A stretch of DNA of 19,094 bases from JAZDLC01 sp043802345 (GTDB lineage Bacteria > Planctomycetota > B15-G4 > JADJEK01). Position 1 is the first letter of the stretch; each line of letters begins with the position of its first letter. The position numbers and the translations under genes are program-made. The notes beneath the pieces were generated by a model. The model worked only from the letters and a program-made list of their open reading frames with translations, made no database searches and had not been told where the DNA came from. Below, in pieces: positions 1-7,837 of the stretch. The stretch spans positions 1 to 19,094 of the forward strand of contig JAZDLC010000106.1 in NCBI GenBank assembly GCA_043802345.1, given 5' to 3'.

Positions 1-2
1 CG

Positions 3-3000
3 CTGAACGGGCCGGTGCTCTCCGGGCTGACGCGGGCCTTTCGGACCTCCACGGTCGCGAGCCTGCCCGCGCGCGAGCACAAGATCGGCGCGGCGGTGAT
101 CGATTACCGGGTGCTGGTGACCTCCCTCTATCCCCTCAAGGCGAAACCAGGCCGCTGGCATGCGTTCCGCACCGTCATGGCGCTGAAGGAGATCGCCGCT
201 CTTGGGGAGGTCGCCTTCTCGTCCGACGAACTGGAGGTGGTCCAGTCCGATCTGACCAGTTTCGCGGTGCTGCCCGGCTCCTCGAGGTTTCTGGGGGGCG
301 CCAGGCTGCTGCTCGACGCCGAGCCGGCGGAGGGGGAGCAGGAGCTGTTCGTGAACTACGGCCGGAACTTCGGCCCGGGGACGGTGATCAGGATCAGCTC
401 CGGGGACCTGGTCGAATACAACCTGGTGGTGGCGGCGGAGGATGGCGGCGAGGGACGCTTCCGGCTGGTGCTTCAGGAGCCGATCCAGAACAGCTACCTC
501 GCGGATGTCGGTCTGGTCGAGGCCCTGGCGCGGGCGCCCGTCAACGTGAATGGCTGCAGCAGCAGGGTGCTGGTGGCCCTATTCGAAGGTGTCCAGCTCG
601 CGAACACCACGGAACGGGTCGACCGGATCGAGGCGGAGGCGATTGCCGCGGCCGTCCTCGAGGCCCGGCCGCTCAAGGGGATCGCCGACCTGGCGGCGCT
701 GTTCAAGACGCTGGTGGATGACGGCGCACTGGAACAGGCGGATCAGCCGGCCCTGCTGCTGAACGCCGAGAATGCCGGAGACTCCCGCCTGCTGTTCGGC
801 ACCGCCCCGCTGGTCTACCATTCCTTCGGCACCTTCCGGATCGATGCGGCGGCCAGTGAAAACCTGCCGGCGGTTCCCGGCTCGCCCCATGGCGGCCGGG
901 AGCAGGCGCGGCTGTTCGCCAGCCTCGTCTCGCAGGTCTTCTCGCCGGGCGAGCAGCTCACGCTGCTGAGTTCCCAGCTCGATTTCGAGGAGGCGAGTCG
1001 CCTCTCCCGCACGGGCAGGTACTGGACCACCTTCCCGGAGAATCTGCTCGACCTGGACGATCAGAACCAGCCGCCGTCGCGGCTCAGGGCGACCCTCTCG
1101 GGGCGGTTCGCCGCGGAGAGCGGAACGGCCGAGCCGTTCGCCCGGCTCGCCCCCTATCGCAAGCAGGGGCTGCGGGACAAGACGGCGCAGATGGGTGAGG
1201 TGGAACGGCTGCTGCACTTCGATGGATCGGGAGACCCGGCCTACCGCTCGGACGACATCGATGGCTGGAACGTCGCCGCCCAGGGACCTCTGGCCCTGCC
1301 GACCGACTCCGAGCTGGTCGGCCTGGTGACCGACCGCGGTTGGGTGACTCCCTTCTGCTTCGAGATGTGGTGGCGGCCCCAGGAAGTGGGGCCCGGCACC
1401 GATGCCATCCTGTTCGACACCGGCGATCTGACCGACAAGGAGAACATCGAGATCACCAATCGGATCTTCGCCTACTTCGATGGCAAGGAGCTCGTCTTCC
1501 GGGTGGCGGACGCGGGCATCCCGGATCTGGTGGGGCAGGAGTTCCCAGGATACAAGAACAAGCGTGAGCCGTCGGAGTATCCACAGCAGTTCGCGCAGAT
1601 CCGGTACGGCTTCGACGATGGCCTGGAGTTCGACGAGAGCGTGCCGTATCACCTGACCTTCTACGCCCGGGGCACCAAACCATCCGACATGGTGCTGTTC
1701 GTGGACGGCGTGCCGCGGGGCCGCAGATGCTTCCAGACCCGGCTTGGTGAGGATCTGCACGCCCCGGCGGGAGCCGGCCCCTTCGCCAATGTCCCGGGGT
1801 ACACCGCGGGTCAGAGCACCAAGATCAGCGTGAAGGACGCGCGCCTCCTTCCCCCGTTCGGGGTGGTGAAGGTCGACCAGGAGTTGATCGAGTACACCGA
1901 CCGGAACGACCGGGAGCTGATCGTGGCCCGCTCCGCGGGCGACGCCTTCGGCGGGCGGGCCCGCCGCGGCTCCCAGGGAGGGAAGCACCTGGAGTCCGAA
2001 CAGGTGGAGCTGTACGGGTACACCGGCGTGCTGATGTCGGACCGCATCCCGAACGGCTCGAACATCGGCATGCGGAATCCACTCGGAAAGTTCGCCGTCG
2101 CGATGGTCGACCAGGACAACGTGGATCAGAAGGAGATCAGCGTCAAGTTCGACAATCCGACTCCGGGCGGGTCGATGTCGCAGCCTGTGGGAAAGGGAAT
2201 CGATTCCTCCGTGACGGAGATTCCGATCGTTCCGGTGGGGAACCCGAACGGCAATCAGTCGAGCGGAGGTTCGAACTCGGGGGCCGCGGGCCTGCAGAAT
2301 GCGTTCAACCGCGAGGGTGGTTTCGCCATGCTCGTCTCCTGTCCTTTCAGTCCCCCCGCGACGAGGGGGAGCGATGAGGTCTCGGATGGAGAGGCGAGGG
2401 CGAGAGCGACCTGGACTCAGGTCTTCCGGACCCCGGACGAGGAGCTGATCGGACTGGGAGAGTTCATCCGGTACACCAGCTTCGAAGGCGGCGCCCTGAA
2501 GGGGGTGACGCGGGCTCCAGGGTCGACCAAGAGCTTCCAGTGGGCGCCGGGTCCCTCCAACCTGACCGTCGCCGGGGAGAAGAGCACCTCTGACTCCTAC
2601 CTGACTGGCACCCATCCACACGCACACATCTTGTTGTGGTACAAGTCCGACGAGGGCTACGAGAAGAAGCAGCCGGTGTTCGTGGTACCGCTCTCGGTGA
2701 AGCCGGGACTGGGCCAGAGCGCGCTGGTCAAGAGTTTCGCCGTGCCCAGGCGCCAGGGCGACTACACCCTGCCGGAGATGGCCCAGATCGGGATCGGCTT
2801 CTCCGGCACCGCCAGCGGTGGGGGGACCGAGTGGATCCGGTATGACACCATCGGGGACGGCTGCCTCGTCCGGGACAATCCCCAGCGGCTCGAGCGGGCG
2901 GTGACGCTCCTGGGTCGATACCTGACCGTTCTTTACACCCAGAAGAGCTCCGCCAAGGCGCCCGACCTGGAGGCACTCTTCGCAGCCGTCAACTTCGAGG

Positions 3001-4613
3001 ACATCGCCGCCAACAAGGATGGGAAGGACGATCTCGCCCGGGACGCCATGCTGGATCCCACCAACCTCGGCGGGGGCATCCTCCAGTTCCGGGGCGTGCT
3101 CGGCACCGAGTCGAAGGATCACCCCGCCCAGGCCCGGGCGCTGCCGGTCATCCGGACCATTCGCAGCGACGTGAACAGCGCTCGCCCGGGGGCCCGGGAC
3201 TTCGTGACCCTGGTCGATCCCGTGACCAAGTCGCGGGAGGGGCAGCGGATCAACTACGGGTACTGCGAGCAGGACGTGGAGGGGTGGGGAGGCGCCGCCT
3301 GTCATTTTGCCTTCGAGAGCGGCGTGCTCGGGGAGTACCAGGAGAACTACATCCAGATGCTCTCCGCCGTCAACCCGAACAGTTCGTCCGCCGGGATGGC
3401 CCTGCTGATGAACGCGAACATCGAGTCGCGGGAACTGACCCGGGTCCTGAAGTTCCCTTCCGGTGAACTCCCCGCGGCGATCGGCGAGGACCTCTTCCTC
3501 GGCGGCGACATGCACGGCGAGGCCTCGCCGGGCGGCGGGGTGCTGGACGAATTCGAGTTCTTCAACCCGATGACTCCTTCCGAGGTGCTGCCCCGGCATT
3601 TCAGGTTCATCCTCTCAGAGGATGATGACTGGAAGGGGGTCCTGCACGTGGAACGGGAGGCGCTGCAGAAGAACCTCTGGACGGTGACCGGCCCGGCGGT
3701 GGAGACGATCGATCCGGTCAGTAATCTGCCCGAGGATGGGGTGGTGCTCCTGATCGACGAGGAGCTGATCGCCATCTCCGACATCCGGTTCGAGGAGCAG
3801 GACAAGGTGGCCGACCTGGAGGTCGCCGTCAACGGCCGGGGTTTCCTCGGCACGCCGATCCAGGCGCACACTCGCTTCGCTCCGGTGCGCGAGATGACCT
3901 TCATGAGGGTCTCCCGGCTGGAAAAGTCGGTTCCCGAGACGGGCCATTCGCTGTTGGTGGCGGACGCGGCCGACTTCCCGAGCCATGGCGTGGTGCAGAT
4001 CGGCCGGGAATTGATCGGCTACATCCGCAAGGAGGGAGATCTCCTGGTCATGCCGCGAAGGGTCGATCCGGACAAGAAGACGGAGGTCGGACTCTTCCGG
4101 GGCAGCTTCGGCACCCAGCCGGAGGCGCACGCCCAGGGAACGCTGGTCTACGTGTTCCCCGCCCGCTACGAGGACCGGTACCGGGCGCGCGCGGACGACC
4201 CGGAGCTGGCCTATCTCGGGGTCTTCCTGAAGGCCCGGGGCGGTTTCTACAAGGAGCTGAGCTGGCAGGCGGAGCAGACCTCCGAGCTGGCCGATCTGGT
4301 GGTGGAAGCGCGCGTGGGCGGTAGGGGCGAGTTCACCGACGACCCGGACGACGCGAAGGACATCTTCCTGTTCGATGCCCAGGGAGGACAGGAGCTGCAC
4401 CGGAACGAACTGCTGCGCCAGGGGGATGACCTGGAGCTCAGGATCTTCGTGCGCTACAAGGACGGCGCCTTCGACACGCTCTGCTTCGAGCCGGACCCGG
4501 AGGAACTCGGGCGGGGCGGATCGAACGAATGGAAGCGCGCGCCGCGCCTGAAGGCGCTCGGCGTGGAGTGGATCGCGAGCCCGGTGCGGCTGGCATACGA
4601 GGAGTGGCGGTGA
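3..4613 (+). CDS. Giant GspK-like pseudopilus tip protein with LamG-like and repeated beta modules (5' end cut by window edge)
   Basis: The reading frame is open to the left edge, so the true start and any prepilin leader lie outside; at least 1,532 residues are visible from the GTG at 15. A GspK-like core is suggested in two parts. A helical stretch around nt 165-270 ends in an LTSF-type strand, like the first half of the GspK alpha domain. At nt 528-760 comes the helix-hairpin-helix pattern starting VNVNG, followed by LLFGTAPLVYHSFGTFRI, like the end of GspK. A beta module (nt 286-520) is inserted between the halves. After the core come a LamG/concanavalin-like domain (nt 1195-1725), beta modules near nt 1819-2028, 2440-2560, 3709-3890 and 3940-4170, a Ser/Gly/Asn linker (nt 2235-2310) and a second LamG-like ending (nt 3460-3580). 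Ordinary GspK has about 320 residues. The gene overlaps the next pseudopilin by 4 bp. The GspK family call is by pattern recognition only; PilX- or PilY1-like roles are alternatives. Confidence 0.6.
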   Translation: MNGPVLSGLTRAFRTSTVASLPAREHKIGAAVIDYRVLVTSLYPLKAKPGRWHAFRTVMALKEIAALGEVAFSSDELEVVQSDLTSFAVLPGSSRFLGGARLLLDAEPAEGEQELFVNYGRNFGPGTVIRISSGDLVEYNLVVAAEDGGEGRFRLVLQEPIQNSYLADVGLVEALARAPVNVNGCSSRVLVALFEGVQLANTTERVDRIEAEAIAAAVLEARPLKGIADLAALFKTLVDDGALEQADQPALLLNAENAGDSRLLFGTAPLVYHSFGTFRIDAAASENLPAVPGSPHGGREQARLFASLVSQVFSPGEQLTLLSSQLDFEEASRLSRTGRYWTTFPENLLDLDDQNQPPSRLRATLSGRFAAESGTAEPFARLAPYRKQGLRDKTAQMGEVERLLHFDGSGDPAYRSDDIDGWNVAAQGPLALPTDSELVGLVTDRGWVTPFCFEMWWRPQEVGPGTDAILFDTGDLTDKENIEITNRIFAYFDGKELVFRVADAGIPDLVGQEFPGYKNKREPSEYPQQFAQIRYGFDDGLEFDESVPYHLTFYARGTKPSDMVLFVDGVPRGRRCFQTRLGEDLHAPAGAGPFANVPGYTAGQSTKISVKDARLLPPFGVVKVDQELIEYTDRNDRELIVARSAGDAFGGRARRGSQGGKHLESEQVELYGYTGVLMSDRIPNGSNIGMRNPLGKFAVAMVDQDNVDQKEISVKFDNPTPGGSMSQPVGKGIDSSVTEIPIVPVGNPNGNQSSGGSNSGAAGLQNAFNREGGFAMLVSCPFSPPATRGSDEVSDGEARARATWTQVFRTPDEELIGLGEFIRYTSFEGGALKGVTRAPGSTKSFQWAPGPSNLTVAGEKSTSDSYLTGTHPHAHILLWYKSDEGYEKKQPVFVVPLSVKPGLGQSALVKSFAVPRRQGDYTLPEMAQIGIGFSGTASGGGTEWIRYDTIGDGCLVRDNPQRLERAVTLLGRYLTVLYTQKSSAKAPDLEALFAAVNFEDIAANKDGKDDLARDAMLDPTNLGGGILQFRGVLGTESKDHPAQARALPVIRTIRSDVNSARPGARDFVTLVDPVTKSREGQRINYGYCEQDVEGWGGAACHFAFESGVLGEYQENYIQMLSAVNPNSSSAGMALLMNANIESRELTRVLKFPSGELPAAIGEDLFLGGDMHGEASPGGGVLDEFEFFNPMTPSEVLPRHFRFILSEDDDWKGVLHVEREALQKNLWTVTGPAVETIDPVSNLPEDGVVLLIDEELIAISDIRFEEQDKVADLEVAVNGRGFLGTPIQAHTRFAPVREMTFMRVSRLEKSVPETGHSLLVADAADFPSHGVVQIGRELIGYIRKEGDLLVMPRRVDPDKKTEVGLFRGSFGTQPEAHAQGTLVYVFPARYEDRYRARADDPELAYLGVFLKARGGFYKELSWQAEQTSELADLVVEARVGGRGEFTDDPDDAKDIFLFDAQGGQELHRNELLRQGDDLELRIFVRYKDGAFDTLCFEPDPEELGRGGSNEWKRAPRLKALGVEWIASPVRLAYEEWR
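4599..4604 (+). promoter_or_regulatory. Ribosome binding site deciding the GspJ-like start
   Basis: GAGGAG lies inside the last codons of the giant K-like gene, 5 nt before the GTG at 4610. It supports translational coupling and the short prepilin leader over the longer open frame from 4529. Confidence 0.6.
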
Positions 4614-5740
4614 GAAGAAGCGGCGGATTCACTCTCATCGAACTCCTCACGGCGGTGGCCATCTTCGCCATCCTGATGGGCATGCTGTTCCAGATGATCC
4701 GCGGCTCCCTCGACGTCTGGCGGATGGGTGAAGGAGAGCGGGAATCGCTGGAGAAGGGGACGGTGCTGCTGGAGGAGATCTCCGAGGATCTGCGCATGGT
4801 CTTTGCCGACTCGCCCGCCGGTTCCGTCAACGCGCCGGTGCGGATGCTCTCCGACTACGGGCAGTTCGACCTCGACCTGGACCTGAAGCTGGAGTCGACC
4901 TTGCAGCGGCTCCGTTTCGTCCGCGCCTGTCCGGAAGAGCGTTTCGATCGCCGCCTGCGCCGGGCCGGAAGCGTGCCAGGCGGGACGGCGTTCTCCAGTG
5001 ACATGCTGACCTCCAGCGCCGAGGCGCGCGCGCCAGGGGGGCTGGCGGAGGTGGCGTACGCAACCCTGAGGCTGGCGGAGAAGGGTTCCGACCCGGCCCT
5101 GCTCAGCCTGTACCGGCTCTTCCGCACGCCGATCGGGGGGGCGGGATCACTGTTCGAGAATCAACTCTTCGATCAACCGAAGAAGTTGGAACTGGAGGGG
5201 ATCCCGCTCGCGGACAACGTCCTGTACCTGGGCTTCGAGTTCTGGTCCCGCGACACTGTCTCATGGAACGACGCGCCGGACCTGGAAACTGGCCCTCTCA
5301 CCGTCTGGGATTCGACCAGGGCCCTTCTTCTGGAACGCGGAAACCTGAACAGCTTCCTGCTGGCCCGCGGCGCCGATTCCCTGGAACGGACGGATGACGA
5401 TGTTTTTCCGCGGCGGGTTCGGGTCACGCTGGTCCTGGCCCGGGACGAGGACGAGGCCACCACCGCGCAGCTCACCTCCAGCGTGGGAACGGTGGCAAAG
5501 ACCCTATCGGTGAACAACATGAAGCTGTTCGGCGGGGGCGAGCGGGTGCATCCGTATCTGAAGGTGGGGGGCGAATGGATGCGGTGGAAGCGGGGGTCGG
5601 GAAACGAACTGATCGTGATCCGCGGGCAGCGCCGCACGGGCAATCTGCCCCACGACGCCGGCGCGCGCGTCCATGTGGGACGGACGTTCGAGAGGGTCGT
5701 GGAAATCCCGGTCTACCGGGAGGACTGGAACGACAAGTGA
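4610..5740 (+). CDS. GspJ-like type II secretion/type IV pilus minor pseudopilin
   Basis: The 376-residue product begins with a class III prepilin signal: a short leader VRRSGG, then FTLIEL with the invariant Glu at +5, then a hydrophobic helix to about residue 28. Prepilin peptidase would cut between Gly and Phe and methylate the Phe. The GTG start at 4610 is chosen because GAGGAG (4599-4604) sits 5 nt upstream, it gives a normal 6-residue leader, and it overlaps the upstream stop as GTGA. The frame stays open upstream to an ATG at 4529, but that would add 27 uncharacteristic residues. The helix is followed by an LLEEISEDLR segment typical of GspJ/PilW. The protein is longer than usual GspJ (about 200-240). 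Its C-terminal part (residues about 305-367) contains a VGGEWMRW ... RGQRRTG ... H.AGARV module resembling those in the upstream giant protein. It would sit at the pseudopilus tip with the K-like and I-like partners. Confidence 0.75.
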   Translation: MRRSGGFTLIELLTAVAIFAILMGMLFQMIRGSLDVWRMGEGERESLEKGTVLLEEISEDLRMVFADSPAGSVNAPVRMLSDYGQFDLDLDLKLESTLQRLRFVRACPEERFDRRLRRAGSVPGGTAFSSDMLTSSAEARAPGGLAEVAYATLRLAEKGSDPALLSLYRLFRTPIGGAGSLFENQLFDQPKKLELEGIPLADNVLYLGFEFWSRDTVSWNDAPDLETGPLTVWDSTRALLLERGNLNSFLLARGADSLERTDDDVFPRRVRVTLVLARDEDEATTAQLTSSVGTVAKTLSVNNMKLFGGGERVHPYLKVGGEWMRWKRGSGNELIVIRGQRRTGNLPHDAGARVHVGRTFERVVEIPVYREDWNDK

Positions 5741-6312
5741 GAGCAGCCGGTACCCTCCTCCGTTCACGTACTCGTTCTCGTACGCGTACCCGAGTACGCA
5801 CGAGTACGAGAACGGGAACGAGTACGAAAGGGAGTGAAGTTGGTTTCACCCTTCTCGAAGTCATGGCGGCCCTGGTCATCTTTCTCACCGGGGTCGTCTT
5901 CGTCCTGGCCCTGTTCGCCAGCGGACTGGCCCAGCACCGGAGCGCCAACCAGCGGGCGATGATCGCCCAGGCGTCGGCAGTGGTGCGGGCTGAAGTCGAT
6001 CGGATGCTGCTGGAGCTGCCGGATCTGGGCCCGGGTGTCGAGCTGCCCAAGCCGGACCGTGCGGCCGTGCCGGGGTACCCCGATTGCTTCTACACGGTTG
6101 AGCGAATCGAGGCGGATCCGGAGCAGGGTCCGCGCGGGGGCGTGATGTTGACGGTTCACGTCTACACCATGGAGGCCGGAAGACGCCGGGGCGAACGGTT
6201 CACCCTTTTTTCCCGGCCGGGGACGGATCCAGACCGCCTGATCCGGGTGGCCCGGAACGAAAAGGTTGCCGCCAGTCCGCCGAAGGAGTCCACTGAAGAA
6301 ACCGGCGATTAG
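5737..6312 (+). CDS. GspI-like minor pseudopilin with an Arg-rich repeat-derived leader
   Basis: The product is 191 residues. GFTLLEVMAALVIF, with Glu at +5 after the Gly-Phe cleavage point, is the class III prepilin signal characteristic of GspI/PilV. The GTG at 5737 overlaps the preceding stop as GTGA, and no other usable in-frame start lies between it and the cleavage site. This makes the leader 36 residues, far longer than the usual 6-25. About 22 of those residues are alternating Arg-Thr/Arg-Ser encoded by the hexamer inverted repeat at 5761-5826. After the membrane helix the globular domain (from about residue 60) is short and ends in a polar tail. GspI nucleates the tip complex with GspJ and GspK in type II secretion. 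The gene order K-J-I is reversed compared with the common H-I-J-K order. A less likely alternative is a sequencing or assembly peculiarity that hides a shorter leader. Confidence 0.72.
   Translation: MRAAGTLLRSRTRSRTRTRVRTSTRTGTSTKGSEVGFTLLEVMAALVIFLTGVVFVLALFASGLAQHRSANQRAMIAQASAVVRAEVDRMLLELPDLGPGVELPKPDRAAVPGYPDCFYTVERIEADPEQGPRGGVMLTVHVYTMEAGRRRGERFTLFSRPGTDPDRLIRVARNEKVAASPPKESTEETGD
5761..5826 (+). repeat. Hexanucleotide inverted repeat (CGTWCT / AGWACG) forming a long hairpin inside a coding leader
   Basis: Eleven consecutive hexamers run from 5761 to 5826. The left half has variants of CGTWCT and the right half variants of AGWACG. Perfect pairings are 5784-5789 with 5794-5799 (tetraloop CCGA), 5773-5783 with 5804-5814 (11 bp), and 5767-5772 with 5821-5826, giving 23 bp of stem with two right-side bulges of 4 and 6 nt. 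Six-base periodicity keeps the frame, and the repeat reads as Arg-Thr/Arg-Ser dipeptides. Similar GTACGA-type hexamer repeats are, from memory, frequent in PVC-group genomes; that link was not tested. Confidence 0.85.
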
Positions 6313-6331
6313 GCCGGGATCGGAGCATCTC

Positions 6332-7837
6332 ATGAGGTCAATACTACTTCTAGCGACCCTTCTGGCGATGATGGGACCGGCGTCTGGCGCGGAGCGCAGG
6401 GTCATTCTGCACCTCGCGAGCGGCGCGGAGGTGACTGGCGTCGTCGGCGACGACGGCTTCGACGAGGGGGTGGGGATCACGCTGACCCGGGACGACAACG
6501 GTGGACTGCTGAGCTTGCGGTGGGACCAGATCCGGCCCGCTGACGTGACCAACATCAAGCGGATGTATGGCTACCTGGGGGACGAGATGCCGCCGATCCA
6601 GCTCGAAGCGCTGAAGGTCACCACGTCGACCGGGACTCTGATCGGTCTGGATGAGGGGCGCAAGGATGGGGCTCTGCTTCTGCGGCGCGGCGACGTCGTG
6701 ACGCCGATTCCGCTGGAGTCGATCATCCGGCCGCCGGAAACGGTTCTGGTCGATGCGCTGGAGCTGGAGAATCCGGCCAACGTGTTCGAGCGCAAGAAAC
6801 TCGAGGCCCCTCCAAAGAGCCCGGTCGAGTGGTACAACCTGGCGCTCATCGCGGAATCCCTGACCCTCTTCGAGCAGGCCCGCAATTGCTTCGAGACCTG
6901 TCTGGAACTCGATCCGAACTTTTCCAAGAAGACCGTCATCGAGCGCAAAGTGGCCACGCTCTCGGTCAAGGAGAAGGAGTTGGAGGAGACCATGGCCCTG
7001 CGGACCATCCGCTCCCTGAAATACCGGGGCGCCTACCGGGAGGCCCTGGCTCTGGTGGATGAGTTCGGCGAGAAGTGGCCTTCCTCGGCCCAGCTGTCGG
7101 AGGTGCAGAATGAGAAGGCGGACATCGGCCGGGCGCAGCGCAAGGCCGTGCTCGGTTCGATCCAGGCGGACTTCAACTCGTACCTGCGCCGGGCGGCTGA
7201 AGAGGTGGCGAGGAACCAGGAGATCGGGCTGGGCGAGGCCATGACCTGGGCCACGGAGCAGGCCTACCCGGACGTCAGGGTCAAGCTGGCCAAGCTGTAC
7301 GGGACTCCCGAGGAGAATATCGACGAACTCTGGAACAGCCGGGGAAAGTCGGGCTCCCCGATCCAGTACTCGTACGGAGGCGGGACCTTTGTCCTGGGCG
7401 ACAAGGCGAAGGAGGGGTTCGGCCGGAAGAGCCAGAAGGAGGAGGAGGCCGAGGAGCAAAAGAAGAAGGCGGAAGACAAGCCGAAAACCCTCGAGGAGAA
7501 GATCCAGGAGAAGCTGAAGGAGAAGGCGGAAGGCCGGGCCAAGAAGCAGAAGGAGCAGAAGGAGATCGGCAATATCGTCGACGTTCCGCCCAGTGAGGAG
7601 GAGTGGTGGAAGCTCGCCCTGCCGAAGGAGCGTCTCGGCTTCCTGATCGCGTGCTTCGCGGAGACCTCGGGCAAGGTGGATGTGCTCACCCTGCGCATGC
7701 GGGACTGTACGACCTGCTACGGCAAGGGAAAATTCGAGTTCTTTGCCCGCGGCGCGAATCCGGATCAGAATGGGGGAGATGTCCCGTGCCCGCGGTGCAA
7801 GACCCTCACCTTCGATCGAATCGTCGTGTTTCGATGA
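6332..7837 (+). CDS. Secreted TPR protein with two N-terminal beta repeats and a C-terminal CxxCxGxG/CxxC motif
   Basis: The product has 501 residues from the ATG at 6332, which is preceded by GGAG (6322-6325) and yields a clean signal peptide (MRSILLLATLLAMM...ASGA, cleavage near residue 20). Residues about 22-70 and 90-140 look like two related small beta-barrel repeats, each with a hydrophobic-SG/TGTL...G pattern ending in an isoleucine-rich strand (DQIRP, ESIIRP). Residues about 165-260 form TPR-like helices (WYNLALIAESLTLFEQARNC). Residues about 365-420 are a Lys/Glu-rich charged helix. The end has C459-x2-C462-Y-G-K-G and C486-x2-C489, resembling one zinc centre of DnaJ. The stop overlaps the next start as ATGA and the gene lies 19 bp after the GspI-like gene, so it belongs to the pseudopilus operon. 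It may be an envelope scaffold for that machine; the exact function is unknown. Confidence 0.75.
   Translation: MRSILLLATLLAMMGPASGAERRVILHLASGAEVTGVVGDDGFDEGVGITLTRDDNGGLLSLRWDQIRPADVTNIKRMYGYLGDEMPPIQLEALKVTTSTGTLIGLDEGRKDGALLLRRGDVVTPIPLESIIRPPETVLVDALELENPANVFERKKLEAPPKSPVEWYNLALIAESLTLFEQARNCFETCLELDPNFSKKTVIERKVATLSVKEKELEETMALRTIRSLKYRGAYREALALVDEFGEKWPSSAQLSEVQNEKADIGRAQRKAVLGSIQADFNSYLRRAAEEVARNQEIGLGEAMTWATEQAYPDVRVKLAKLYGTPEENIDELWNSRGKSGSPIQYSYGGGTFVLGDKAKEGFGRKSQKEEEAEEQKKKAEDKPKTLEEKIQEKLKEKAEGRAKKQKEQKEIGNIVDVPPSEEEWWKLALPKERLGFLIACFAETSGKVDVLTLRMRDCTTCYGKGKFEFFARGANPDQNGGDVPCPRCKTLTFDRIVVFR

Noticed and set aside
579..3599. A 1,006-codon open frame on the minus strand opposite the giant K-like gene
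   Set aside because: High GC content keeps the complementary frame open. Its translation is Arg/Gly/Leu/Pro-rich without domains, while the plus strand has clear LamG- and GspK-like patterns.
5575..5736. An upstream ATG extending the GspI-like frame by 54 codons
   Set aside because: It would lie wholly inside the J-like gene and give a leader of 90 residues. The GTG at 5737 with GTGA overlap matches the neighbouring junction style.
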